From the NCBI RefSeq assembly GCF_000001735.4, contig NC_003076.8, positions 4,526,001 through 4,590,000 on the forward strand: DNA of 64,000 nt. The letters are read 5' to 3'. A model generated the notes under the pieces. The model worked only from the letters and a program-made list of their open reading frames with translations, did not search any database and was not told the origin of the DNA. Of this stretch, positions 21,230 to 32,861 are shown piece after piece (position 1 is the first letter of the stretch; the number at the start of each line of letters is the position of its first letter). This DNA is from Arabidopsis thaliana (lineage: Eukaryota; Streptophyta; Magnoliopsida; Brassicales; Brassicaceae). Position numbers and translations under genes: made by a program.

Positions 21230-23214
21230 ATGAAGGTATGGTCTATATCTAAAAACCAAAATTAAATATCTCATAGCTAACACTTACAAAAGCTCATTTT
21301 CTGGCAGTTTTGGGGCTGGATGCATCATAAGTTCCGGGAGAATAGCAAAGAGCCATTAAAAGATGCTTCTACTGGTAATTTGACTGTACTTCTCTGGCAC
21401 TTCTTTTCTTGTCAAATATGTAGAACAAGAACATGAAGTGTGTTTGAATCCTAGGAGAATAGCAATAGGACTTAGCAAGCATTTCAGGACTGAGTAATAA
21501 TCTCACTACTATTAACATCCATTTCTAGAAAATCAATCTGCTGACCTGATAAAAGACTAGGATCATGCACTCGTGTGCAAAGCATTATGATGGGTGTCAG
21601 CTAGCTGAATAAAAAGCTCACCTACTCAATTTGCCTGAAACCAACTTTGTCTTGCGCTTCGATTTTGTGAGTGATAGATAGCAGCCAAACCAGCTCTCCC
21701 TAGCGAGTATTATCTAGTAAATGCCATGCCTCTACGTGCATGTTACAATAACTCAGACATTTTCCCTAGTTCTTGTGCAAATGCATCTTTTTCCAAATCT
21801 CACTGGCCGTTCTTACTTATTCAAAGAAATAAAGAACTCTTCTCTTCACATGACCATTTCAGGCAACAGCTATTCCATTCTTTCAGCTCATCCATCCCTT
21901 GATAGCCAAGAGGTTTACCCAACAGCATGTGCTGGCTCCAGATACAATACTGGATTCAGAAAACAGGTCAACCTGTTCCAGGAAAGCTCCTTCGCAGGAC
22001 CCAAGCAATACACAGAGGAAGACTTCAAGGATGAGAGAAACAGTGATTTTTTTGATGGATTTCTTGCCATTGGAACCCTTGGTGGAGAAACACTTCTTGA
22101 TGAACAACCAGCAACGCCGACATTTGGCATGTCATTTGAGGACCCAGCAATAGATGATGCAGATGTGACAGAGAATGATTTGAAGCTCATAAGCAATGAA
22201 TTGGATAAGTTCCTTGAGGCTGAAGCTAAAGAAGGACACCACCAACCATCAGGAAGAAACAGTGACACTAACACTATTGCATCCACCATTGAGGCCATTG
22301 AGGGAGTAGATGATGAAGAAGATAATCAGCCAATGAAGTTCCCACTCCAAGAGTATTTTTTTGGATCTCTAATCGAACTCCCAGAATCAAAGATTGCAGG
22401 GAAGAAGGATAGGGCATCACTTGGCGAACTGTTTCAAATAACAGAAGTGCAAGATAAACAATCAGAAAACATATATGGGAAGAAAAAGAAGCAACCCAAT
22501 TCAGCTCACAAGTCCGCAAAGCATCTTGTGAAGAAGGTACTGAAAAAGATACACCCATCCTCAAGGGGCTCTGTCAGTGGTAAACCTGAAGTGGATTCCA
22601 CAAAAAAGAAGTTCCAAAAGGTGTGGCTTTTTCAGCTCTGCTTTTTTAAAAACTAATAATCTAAAAAAACGACTGCGTGATACATGATACATGATACACC
22701 AAACTTCAGATATTTTATCCCTTACTTTGATAGCATTCTCTGGAGCTATCATATACTCCATTGAAAAGCTTGCTCCTAACAAACTTGAATTTCATGTGAG
22801 GAGTGCAGATGGTACAGGTTTTCCATAGGAAAGTACATCCAGAAGAATCCATAATGGAAACCAAAATATACAGCAGCGTGGCAAATCCAAAAAGCAGCAA
22901 AGCAAATTCTATTGACTTAACATTCGAGAAGGTGAACCATTGTCACGAGGCAAGTAAAAGATGTATCCAGTATGAGCTTAGAAGTTCTCGCTCAGCCAAA
23001 AACGGAGAACACTGGATCAAGACAGACGAAGACTGTAAGTCCACCATCATATGCAATTCATAGAATTGTTTGCATAATCCCTTTTAACTCAAAGGAAGAA
23101 TATGAGTCTAAATTTTTTGATAAAATGGTATTTAGGCATGCACAAGTATTCTGCTTGTGACCCAACCGGCTAATAATCCATAATTGATTTGCAGATTTCG
23201 TGTTGGAACTGTAA
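21230..23214 (+). CDS. LAZY1: LAZY1, IGT-family gravitropism protein
   Basis: Sets branch and shoot gravitropic angle by steering auxin transport. Five coding exons: 21230-21235, 21308-21374, 21863-22620, 22809-23034 and 23195-23214, giving 358 residues. The first coding exon is only ATGAAG; exon 2 opens with [13 protein letters not shown], so the start [11 protein letters not shown] matches conserved region I of LAZY proteins. The IGT-like segment is [12 protein letters not shown] basic stretch ([20 protein letters not shown]) could be a nuclear signal. The C terminus KTDEDYFVLEL is the conserved CCL motif with EAR-like leucines. Splice sites at the 6-base exon are ATGAAG|GTATGG and CTGGCAG|TTTTGG. 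Known locus At5g14090 from memory. Confidence 0.95.
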
Positions 23215-23705
23215 CAAAGGGATCAGAAGAACTATGTAAACTAAGAAGTGTAAGTGTATAATTTCACTTCATGCATGTGTGAATTGTGTGGTATGATTAA
23301 GGAAAATGTGTTCAAACTTACTGGGAATGTTTATTACGCCCCTCTATGTAATAATAAATGATAAAGGGTGTTATAATTGCAGCAAGATATCTCATATACA
23401 TTGTTTGGAGTAGTAGAATTAAGAGAATGCAAGCATTGATTCAAATTCAATTATCTGTTTTAATCTCAGAAGAGAGAGGCATAATGTTTATGCCTCTCTT
23501 AGCTAATAAGCCATAATTTATCATTATCTCCTACACAAAAGAACTTACATAGAAAATCCACCATAAAGTATGAGCGGCTATCTTATATTTCATGCAATAA
23601 AAAACCTAAGCCAGGGTAAAAGCCTGTATCACTTTTTAGCTAAACAAAAATCAATAACATCCGAGCCAAACCTGGTATGGACCTTCCGTAATAGTGAACA
23701 TTGAA
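23215..23705. other. Convergent 3' region of LAZY1 and ABCI11
   Basis: Probable 3' UTRs of the two convergent genes. A strong hairpin (arms 23473-23484 and 23488-23499, 3-base loop) lies in the middle. No coding sequence. Confidence 0.5.
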
Positions 23706-25632
23706 CTAAAGTGGTGGACGTTCTGCAACAAGAACACCACCTGTTTCCATCCTCCATGATTGGTCAACCAAGGCTGCTAACTCTCTGCAGCAAGGTTCAT
23801 ACAAAAAGCAAGAGAAGAAAATGCACTAGTAGTTAATGTTAAAGGGAGAAATTGGATACATGACTTTTATGAGAGCTCAAACTGATTTATATTGAGACAG
23901 GCCAAGATGAATACATGAAAAGGTTTCTTTCCCGGAAAGGCTTATATAACAAAGTTCTGAACAGCTATTTGCGTAGAGAAAGAGCTGACTCTATTTCCAT
24001 ACCTTAGATCATGACTTACAACAAGTAAAGTCAGTTCCTTCTTAAGGTGCTTCAAGAGCTTTGCAACATCTGCACGTGCTTTCCAGTCTGATTGCAGAAC
24101 AAAATCAATAATGAAATAGTATGAGAAAACTTTCACGGTTTTCATTCAAAAGAAAAGAAACGCAGAGCATATGCAGAGAGAACGCCAAAGAAAAAAACAT
24201 CTTCTGTAAAGAATGAGAAGCAGAAAACCATGGGAGAGATGGACATCAAGCACCTGTTGATAAAAGAGGATAGGAAAAATCTACTAAAACTCAAGAATTA
24301 GAAGATGCAAAATCATACCAAGACCAGCAAGGGGCTCATCCAGTATCAGTAAATCTGGAGTTTGCACCTACAAAAAGCAGAACTATTTAGAACAGTTCAC
24401 ACTTTGGAATACGTCAAAAAACATTGTTCTCACCAATTGGATAGCTAGTGCAAGCCGACGTTTGTAGCCTCCACTTAGTAACTGGGGATCTTTATCAAGT
24501 GGGATGCTGTCTAATCCAACCTAACGTTTCAAGAGGAAAGCTAACATAAGACAGATCGTTGGACATAAGATAAACACTGTCCGAACCAGGAGGAGTGGAA
24601 TACCCAATTAAATGCTCTCTGGAGATTCGAAGTCAGTTGCTCCTTAAGCTGCAAACTACCTTTTTGCCTTGGCCAACCAAAAGTAATCTCATCAAGCACA
24701 TTATCTGCAACAAAGAATCTAGCCACACACAAAAAAGAAAAATACATCGATATTTTCGTGTCACTTAAACAGCAGCACCTAAACCTGATAAGGTAAAAAA
24801 AAAAGGAAAAAAGATGATAATGAGAATTACCTTTCTGGAAACTGGAAAACAATGCCCACCTTTTCAGTGGGAAGCAAGTCAGGATCCGCCTTCGGCTGGC
24901 CATCATCCCCATATCCTTGGATACAAATGGAACCTGATGTTGGTTTGTTTAGCCCAGCAAGAAGCTACAGAAAAGAAGAAGAAAACCCCAAAAGTTGCTA
25001 CAGACTACAAACAACTCAAAGAACAGTGCCGGATAGCTGTGTGTGATGACAAGCTCGTGAGACAACAAAACAAACCTGCAAAAGGGTAGTTTTACCACTC
25101 CCACTCTTCCCAAAGATCAAGCCAAAGCTGCAAAGAGTAATAGAGTCACAAAACTATTAAGTAGGCATGTTGTTTATACACAGTACCTCAAGAAACAGCC
25201 GGAATTACCTTTTCTCGCGCAGGGAAAAATTAACTCCATTCAAGATATTCAACTGTGTTCCAGGAGGACGGTAGCAGACATCTCTAACCTTGAAAATAAA
25301 TGTAAGGCATTCTCACAATTCAATCCTTTAGAAAGTTGTATCAACGACATTCACTCGAATTGGAAACCCACCTCGATGCAAGAATAATCGCAAGAGATTA
25401 CTCGAGGCTTCTTCGTCCTCCGAAATCTCAACCTGTCACCGAAACAAAAACAAACCAGACACGGTGAGCCTTCAAGTTGCGATGAAGAGTACACAAGGAG
25501 AGTGATAGATTATGGAGGTCGTGAGGAAGTGGCGTACGGTTGCTTCCAGCCAATTGCAGTGGAGGAGAATGATGCTGGTGGTTCAGCGATGCCGAAGACA
25601 GGCGTGGGGCTCGAAAACGTCGACACTGCCAT
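23706..25632 (-). CDS. ABCI11: Plastid ABC transporter ATP-binding protein ABCI11 (NAP14)
   Basis: Soluble ATP-binding cassette subunit of the plant ABCI group, related to energy-coupling ATPases of bacterial metal/cofactor uptake; ABCI11/NAP14 has been linked to chloroplast metal homeostasis. Ten coding exons in transcript order: 25538-25632, 25372-25432, 25209-25288, 25076-25127, 24831-24964, 24604-24718, 24434-24520, 24319-24367, 24003-24087 and 23706-23784, giving 278 residues. The motifs are complete: Walker A GKSGSGKT (85-92), Q-loop VFQFPE, signature LSGGYKRR, Walker B DLLILDEP and switch His VVSHD. The first 45 residues, Ser-rich then basic (FRRTKKPR), look like a plastid transit peptide. 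No membrane segment. Known locus At5g14100 from memory. Confidence 0.95.
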
Positions 25633-25830
25633 GGTTAACCAATATACTGAATGTCCTCCGCCAATTTCTCGAACTGGGAAATTAAAATCGGAATCTCCGG
25701 AAAGAATCCCCGGAAATTTTCAAATTCCTAGTGAAAACTGAAAAGTGAACTAAAAAAGAATAAAAATTGACTACCGGAAAACGTTGGCGGAATCTCCGGT
25801 GAGTTTAATAAATCGTAAGGGATGAGTAGA

Positions 25831-25850
25831 ATGGGCCTTAATTGGGCTTT
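25831..25850. promoter_or_regulatory. Paired site II elements upstream of ABCI11
   Basis: ATGGGCCT and TTGGGCTT lie ten bases apart, about 200 bases upstream of the leftward ABCI11 ATG. The motif pair is typical of plant promoters for organelle-function genes; activity is inferred. Confidence 0.45.
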
Positions 25851-26168
25851 TGAGGCAATTTTGTTTTCCTTTTAACGGCTTGGATTGTTTTGGTTCAGTT
25901 CAAGAGCTGAATATTATGATGTCCAATTAGAATTCCGATTTAAGAGAACAAAACCTTATGAAAATTATATGTAACTGCGAAAGAAGATAGAGATTATATT
26001 ATTATGTTTTCACTCGCAAGAATGCTTAAATGTTAAGAGGTGAGATTGAGAACTAAAACCCTTTAAACATATAACCAAAACTCTCAGCTAAAAATAGTTA
26101 AGTGTTGAAACCAAAGTCATAAATCCGACTCTTACAAAGACCCTTCTTCGTGTATACATAGAAACACA
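25851..26168. other. Spacer between ABCI11 promoter and small membrane protein gene
   Basis: AT-rich sequence; its right half probably forms the 3' UTR of the next leftward gene. No coding signal. Confidence 0.4.
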
Positions 26169-26901
26169 CTAATCCTTCTCTTTTGGAATGTCCTTCTTCG
26201 GAACCTTTACCTCTATTTCCTTTGGTTTTATGGACTCAGCTGCCCTGAAAAACGCATCAAATTCATCAGTTACACACACACACAGACAAAACTACTTGAT
26301 GTTTCTACAAATCTATCAATAACACAAACATTGAACAATAACATAGTTGTACCAACCCAAACCACATCATCAATCTTTTCTGATTTCTCTAAGTTACCAA
26401 ATCTCAGTGATCCTAAAATACAACTGATGATCACAATAGAAACTACAACAAAATCGTTTCAACTATCTTCTAGAATCTCCACATATAAACATTGTATATT
26501 GGTTAGATACTAGGATACAAATTCAATCAAAGAGAATTAGAGAACTTCTTATATAATTGGTTAACTCTCTATAATTCCGATTACTTTGAAACTAGCAGCT
26601 GCAGATAATTGACACAGGATCAAAATATCACCAAGTGAAAGAAAACTCGGTAAATAGAAGACTAAACCGGTTTACGAAATCAAATAACCAAAGGAACATC
26701 TTCGCGAAAGGGGAAATTAGAAGGAATCAAGAGAGAGATGATTTACTTGGAAGAGGCGGCGGAGGATTCTTCTTCGAGCCAGTGGCGGATGTGCTTGACG
26801 TTACGCCTGAGGACGGTCACAGATTGCTTCACGTCGCTCCTCAGTAGCATCACCACGGCGCCTACTCCGGCCACCGTCAATATGAAATTCGTCAAACCCA
26901 T
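26169..26901 (-). CDS. Small one-helix membrane protein, unknown function
   Basis: Two coding exons, 26747-26901 and 26169-26244, give 76 residues. The junction is TCCAA|GTAAAT in exon 1 and TTTTTCAG|GGCAGC before exon 2, restoring Ser-Lys-Ala-Ala. Residues 4-20 (TNFILTVAGVGAVVMLL) form one hydrophobic helix. Then comes a basic amphipathic stretch (RSDVKQSVTVLRRNVKHIRH) and a Lys/Glu-rich tail ending KDIPKEKD. Without splicing the frame would stop one codon after the donor. I do not recognise a family; size and layout resemble small organelle or ER membrane-anchored proteins. The position corresponds to hypothetical locus At5g14105 as I recall it. Confidence 0.75.
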
Positions 26902-27079
26902 TTTCCGATTAAAGATCCGTAATAGCAGATTTTGATTTTTCCCAGATTGAACAACTTCTCGGTGGAAGCTAGCTAGGGATTTAAAGAGGGCTTATGTTTT
27001 TTTTTTTTACTTGGAGAAGCAGCTAAAGCTCATGATTCGTTCATCGTGCGTAATTCACTATGATTCAGTACCCTTTTTA

Positions 27080-27132
27080 TGGGCCGTCGTTGTCCATATT
27101 ATATGGGCTCTATAAAATTATTTAAAGCCCAC
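27080..27132. promoter_or_regulatory. Site II cluster upstream of small membrane protein gene
   Basis: TGGGCC near 27080, TGGGCT near 27104 and AGCCCA near 27126 lie 180-230 bases upstream of the ATG of the 76-residue protein. They suggest growth-linked housekeeping expression. Confidence 0.45.
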
Positions 27133-27963
27133 TTAACTCCACAATATGACATGGCCATGCAGAGTTATTTCATGTTGATACCATTTTTTATTTTATCTTT
27201 TTTAATGTTAACACCAATATAATGGACAGTGTGTTAAACTTACTTACATATCTTTGACCAAGCAAGGTCTAATTTTTTTTTTTTAACCATATATTCCACA
27301 TCGAATTTTAGACTAATAGACAGGTGTTTGTTTTTACTTTTTAGCTATAAGCTATAGGTTTAAACTTGATGAAGCCTTTGACCACAAAAAAAAAAAAAAA
27401 AAAAAAACTGGTGAAGTTGTAGTACATTTGACGTGACGATAGCTCGTTCTGATTGAGTGCAAGTTAGAGTCGAGAGATACTATATCCTTGAAGATATATA
27501 TCAACGTATCTTCACATGTTGTTTTCATTAGCAACTCTATCAATTGATTATCTTCACATGTTGTTTTCATTAGCAATATACTATCATCCATATTAAAGTC
27601 AATACCGTATATATCTCTTAATATTAGTCTACTTCTTCTAATTATGTAGTCTTCAATGATTGTGTTGTTGTATCCGTATAAATATAATCTTCAATTACAA
27701 TCTAGAAATACGAATAGTCGTCGATCTCATCTGCGATTGCATGCTTCTTTATCAAAGGATGGTTCAAATAAGAAATGATATACATAGTTAGAAGTAACAA
27801 CAAAACAATAAAGAAAAAGGATTTATTGTAATTCCAATACAAGTACTTAAATGGTAATCATAAATCAAAGCTTACCAAAAAAACAATAACAAAAAATATA
27901 AGAAGTTAAGAGATACAAGCAGCTCACGAGAGGAAGAAAGAAAACAATAAAATGTTAAATTAA
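27133..27963. other. AT-rich spacer with a tandem duplication
   Basis: No gene seen. A 28-base unit beginning TATCTTCACATGTTG is present twice, identical, at 27507-27534 and 27549-27576 (period 42). A poly-A run lies near 27382-27404. The right end probably includes the 3' UTR of the DUF3339 gene. Confidence 0.45.
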
Positions 27964-28176
27964 TTAGGCAACATAGATGTGGATATGAAGAGCGATAATA
28001 GAGACTGTAATGCACGCAAAGAAGATAAGAGTGTGGATGACAATGGCTGCGCCGCTTGTTTGAAAGCCGCCAAACTCAACCACTTTGGTCTTCCCTGGAA
28101 GCTGAAACAATACTCCAGGCGTCAATACGATGAACAGAAATACCGACATTAAGACTGGTCCCCAATTCAACACCAT
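27964..28176 (-). CDS. DUF3339 family micro-membrane protein
   Basis: Intronless gene of 70 residues starting MVLNWGPVLMSV. DUF3339 proteins are plant-specific and about 70 residues long, with two membrane helices and a conserved centre. Here helix 1 is VLMSVFLFIVLTPGVLF, the core is QLPGKTKVVEFGGFQTSGAA and helix 2 is IVIHTLIFFACITVSIIAL, ending HIHIYVA. The core and its NWGP start match the family well. An ATG six codons upstream (28194) is in frame, but family members start at the M before the WGP motif. The function of the family is not established. A TATA box lies about 100 bases upstream. Known locus At5g14110 from memory. Confidence 0.88.
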   Translation of the reverse strand: MVLNWGPVLMSVFLFIVLTPGVLFQLPGKTKVVEFGGFQTSGAAIVIHTLIFFACITVSIIALHIHIYVA

Positions 28177-28274
28177 TTCAATATAAAGAATCAATCGATT
28201 TGATGTATATATGTCTATGTAAATTAGAATCGTTATTGTATGAGCTAGGTAGTGTGTACGTTTCTATGCACCAC

Positions 28275-28281
28275 TTTTATA
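28275..28281 (-). promoter_or_regulatory. TATA box of DUF3339 gene
   Basis: TATAAAA on the minus strand, about 100 bases before the DUF3339 ATG. No competing coding feature overlaps it. Confidence 0.55.
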
Positions 28282-30307
28282 GAGTGATTGAATTAATATG
28301 GAGGATCGTAATGAAACAGTGGCTTGAACCGGACGAAATTAGAAAGTTTGCAAGGTGAAGGAAAGAACGATTCCCCTGCAGCTACTCGATTGTATCAAAG
28401 TTATATATTATTATATTGTCACACTATGTATTGATTGTTGGGTATGCTAAGAATCTGATTCTTGTCTCACAAACATTTTTGTTCACCCTCTTGTTTTTTT
28501 GTTATAAGAGACATTTGCCTTTTTTAGTTCTTGTTAGGAGAGACATTTGGCCTTTGAGAGTCTGTCTCTTTTATTCAACAAATTCATAATAAGTAAATTT
28601 CTATATATGCCTAGTAAGTATAAGTGTTTTCCATGAAAATGGCGGTTACTCCCGACTTATTTGAATACAAAATCAAATGGATAAGTTGATCGAATAATTA
28701 GGAAACGACATTATGTGCCAAAAACAAAGATGATAAAATATCAATTGCTGTCCATATAAATCTAAAACTTATCCATATCCGAGTCAAGCCGCTCACATCT
28801 TTATTTTATTATTTAATTTAAACGCATGTTTTTATTTAATTTATTTGTTGATACGAACATTTTATTTAATAGCATGTTGGTCTACTATAAAATCTTTCCA
28901 TATACTTCTCTCATATAAAGACACGGGAAAACGACTCTTCACCCAATTCTTGCTTGATTTCCAAATGCTAATCCTTGATGATAAGAAAACGTATAACCAA
29001 ACAAACCAATCATATTCATCAATTGATTTAATGCCAAAAGTTAAACAGTGTCTTATGCTATGTGCAAAGAACACATGCATGCAAGTTGCGTTCATACTGG
29101 CAAAAAATACATGTTTGCAAATTGCAAGTTGTGTAATATGTCAAATTATATACAGATAATTTTTATTTTTATCACAAACTAAGTTATTTTTCCTTTTCCA
29201 ACATTCATAACCCCACTAAAAAGGGTTGGATTGAACCTTAACGACAGGTCATGGTGGAACCACCCCCACCCAACAGGCCACATTTTGATTATAAAGAAAA
29301 TTTACTCTCGCCTATATATAACCTCCTCAACATTCTATGAAACAGCGTATTAAAAAATGATAATTTTATCTCATTTCACTTCATTTGTTACGTCATCCAA
29401 TTTCCGTCAGAAGAAAAACTGTGATAAGATCGATTCCATTCAACTAGTTGGTACCAACAATGACAAGAAGTATCACTTTTGAGGATATTCACTAATGTTA
29501 ACTTTCGTGAATAATAACTTTTTAACCAATTCAACGTGCATGTATAGTTGGTAAGAATACCAGACTATTCCACGTACTACCAAGATTAGTTTGTGTTTTA
29601 GCCGGCTTGTATAAAATTAATAAATATTATTTTATTATTCTTATTTTCATAAATTATGATAAATATGCTTTGAATTGCTGTTTAAATTTTCTTTTATTAA
29701 TTGGTCCAGCAAAGACAGATTTAAATCCAGTTAACGATAATGTTGAAAAAGGCTTAAGGGATAATCAACCTTAATTAAAAGACTGAAACAATGACAGGCA
29801 CGCCATTTAAAAAGATGGCAGGCACGCACAGAGAATTGGAAAACAGTGACGAAATTCACAACAGTCCCACGGTGACTGACTACTACTCATAATTATCAAC
29901 GAGCCTTTTGTTCTACAATTTGTATACGACTTCTTCACTAAAATCCACTTTTTTCTTTTTCTTCTTCCTCACTAAAATCCACTTACAAGTTGTAACCAAA
30001 TTTTGATCATATTAAAATTATCGTAATTAACAAACTAAACAGGAATCGCATATCTGCAATAGTAACTATTTCACAGATTGGTTTTATCTTTTCTATGTCT
30101 TGTCCTTTTTTGTCCAATTTAAGACCATAAAAGGAGAAAATCGTGTGAAAGACAAGACAGATAGACAGACACGAATATTCAAAAAAAAAAATTTCTTTTC
30201 TCTTTCTAACACCACAGATTTCGCAATCGTGTTTTGATCTGATTCTTCCAGGATTCTCCCGGTGGCGGAGAGAAGAAACAAAGGAAACCCAGAAAGCATT
30301 TTTCTCA
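28282..30307. other. 2-kb AT-rich spacer upstream of MFS transporter
   Basis: No coding sequence on either strand. Open frames at 28845-29159 (+) and 28862-29095 (-) overlap each other and lack coding character. The last 150 bases are probably the 5' leader of the transporter gene. Confidence 0.4.
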
Positions 30308-32447
30308 ATGGCGTCGACTACACGAGAAAAGTTTGTATCTTTCATAAACAACAGATGGCTCGTCTTCGTGGCTGCCATGTGGATACAGTCTTGTGCTGGC
30401 ATCGGTTATTTGTTCGGAAGCATTTCTCCGGTTATCAAAAGCTCCTTAAACTATAATCAGAAGGAGCTTTCCAGACTTGGAGTCGCCAAGGATCTCGGTG
30501 ATAGTGTCGGATTCATCGCCGGTACTCTCTCTGAGATCTTGCCTCTTTGGGCCGCTCTTCTTGTTGGCGCCGTTCAGAACCTCATCGGTTACGGATGGGT
30601 TTGGCTTATCGTCACCGGTCGAGCCCCGATTCTTCCTCTATGGGCTGTGAGTATTTGAATTCTCTGTCTCTTTGATTTATATGTGGTCCTTTAAATTCAT
30701 ATGTTTTTGGGTACTGAGAAAAATTTGGAGACTTTCTATTCAAATCTGCTTTTAGATAATCTCTGAGAAAGTTTGCTTTTAAGGTTGTTTGTTTACTAAT
30801 AATCACGTCGCTATCAAAACTGTTACTGGATTCCACTTTTTTCTTCTTAATCTCTTGTTCTGCTTTAGTTGAAATCGTTCTGTTTCTGGCATTTCTTATG
30901 ATAATGTAGTGGATTAGCTTGTTTAATTTTTTGTATGCTGATACAAGTTGTTTTTGTATGCTTTTTGTTTTCAGATGTGTGTTCTCATATTCGTTGGGAA
31001 CAATGGCGAGACCTACTTCAATACTGGAGCATTAGTCTCTGGTGTTCAAAACTTTCCCAAGAGCAGAGGTCCAGTGGTGGGTATTCTCAAGGGTTTTGCT
31101 GGGCTAGGTGGTGCGATCATCTCTCAGATATATACAATGATCCACTCATCTAACCCGGCTTCTCTCATTCTCATGGTAGCTGTTACGCCTGCAGTTGTCG
31201 TTGTTTGCCTCATGTTCTTCATCAGACCTGTTGGTGGTCACAAGCAGATCCGTCCCACTGATGGAGCCAGCTTTACTTTCATCTACGGTGTCTGTCTTCT
31301 ACTTGCTGCCTATCTCATGTCCGTTATGCTTATTCAAGATCTGGTCGTTGTTAGCCACAACGTAATCACTGTGTTCACCATTGTGTTGTTTGTCATTCTT
31401 GTTGTCCCAATCTTGGTTCCAATCATGACAAGTTTCTTCACGGAGACAAACGAGCCTGATGACACAATAGAAGAACCTCTTGTCCCAAAACGAGAAGACC
31501 AAGAACCAGGACTGCAAACACCTGATCTAATCTTGAGTGAAGTGGAAGATGAGAAGCCAAAAGATGTAGATTTGCTTCCTGCCTCAGAGAGACATAAGAG
31601 AATTGCGCATTTGCAAGCACAGCTAATGCAGGCAGCTGCAGAAGGGGCGGTTCGGGTGAATAGACGGAGAGGGCCGCATAGAGGGGAAGATTTCACTCTA
31701 ACGCAGGCACTGGTGAAAGCCGACTTCTGGCTCATTTTCTTCTCCTTGCTGCTTGGTTCTGGTTCGGGTTTGACAGTAATTGACAATCTTGGTCAGATGA
31801 GTCAGTCTCTTGGTTATGATAACACTCACGTGCTTGTGTCTATGATTAGCATTTGGAACTTTCTTGGACGGATCGGTGGCGGTTATTTCTCCGAGCTCGT
31901 TGTCAGGTTTGATATCTCAGAAAGCCAAAAATCCTCTGTTTTGTGCTCTGTTCTGATCTTGATTTGAATGATGTGCAGGGACTACGCGTATCCAAGACCA
32001 GTAGCAATGGCTGTGGCTCAGCTAATAATGTCTGTGGGACACATATTCTTTGCGTACGGATGGCCCGGAGCGATGTACATTGGCACGCTGTTGATTGGAC
32101 TCGGATACGGTGCACACTGGGCTATTGTCCCAGCTACTGCCTCTGAGCTCTTTGGTCTAAAGAAGTTTGGAGCGTTATACAATTTCCTGACATTGGCAAA
32201 CCCGGCTGGATCCCTCGTGTTCTCGGGTATGATCGCGAGTAGCATATACGACCGGGAAGCAGAAAGGCAAGCTCACGGCTCCGTGTTTGATCCAGATGAC
32301 GCCCTTAGATGCAATGGTTCTATCTGTTTCTTCTTGACATCACTCATAATGTCTGGATTCTGCATCATCGCTTGCATGTTGAGTATGATTCTTGTGCGTC
32401 GTACCAAGTCTGTCTACACTCATCTCTATGGCAAGACCCGCACCTAA
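30308..32447 (+). CDS. Nodulin-like major facilitator superfamily transporter
   Basis: Membrane transporter with an N-terminal Nodulin-like domain and a C-terminal MFS half; the substrate is unknown. Three coding exons, 30308-30646, 30975-31906 and 31979-32447, give 579 residues. The sequence alternates hydrophobic helices from residue 15 on, with NNRWLVFVAAMWIQSCAGIG, GVAKDLGDSVGFIAG and FVGNNGETYFNTGALVSGVQ typical of the Nodulin-like domain. A hydrophilic central loop near residues 270-350 is acidic (PDDTIEEPLVPKREDQE), and LGRIGGGYFSE marks the second MFS half. Convergent with PER55, leaving 414 bases between stop codons. Known locus At5g14120 from memory. Confidence 0.93.
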
Positions 32448-32861
32448 GATCTCTGTTCCCTTTTATATATGATCGTGCTCAGCTTCTTATTCTTTGGTTT
32501 TTGTCTTCAATTCTACGATCCAGATGTTTTCGTCTCTGTATCGATTTTTTTGTTTGTTTCTGTATCGATTTTGTTGTTGTTGTCAATTTTGTAATTGATT
32601 TGTATGTTTTTTGTATTCATATCCACGGCAACATCTACCATGAGTAGACTTACACAAAGATCTTTAGACAGTCGCATATATGAAATAAATTTCTGCTTGT
32701 TTTCAAATAATGTTTTGGAATCTGAATAATCCTGAAAAATAGGTCAACCCCTACAATTTGAGAAGTTCCATTGTGGATTATGACATTTTAGTATAGCAAA
32801 AGCTTAAATCAAAAGCTTCATAATTTATATGTTTTAGGTTATAGACATTTGTTCAATAAAG
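32448..32861. other. Convergent 3' region of MFS transporter and PER55
   Basis: T-rich on the left (transporter 3' UTR) and AT-rich on the right. No coding signal. Confidence 0.45.

Noticed and set aside
28845-29159. Overlapping plus and minus frames in the spacer before the MFS gene
   Set aside because: Mutually antisense, AT-rich and with no motifs.
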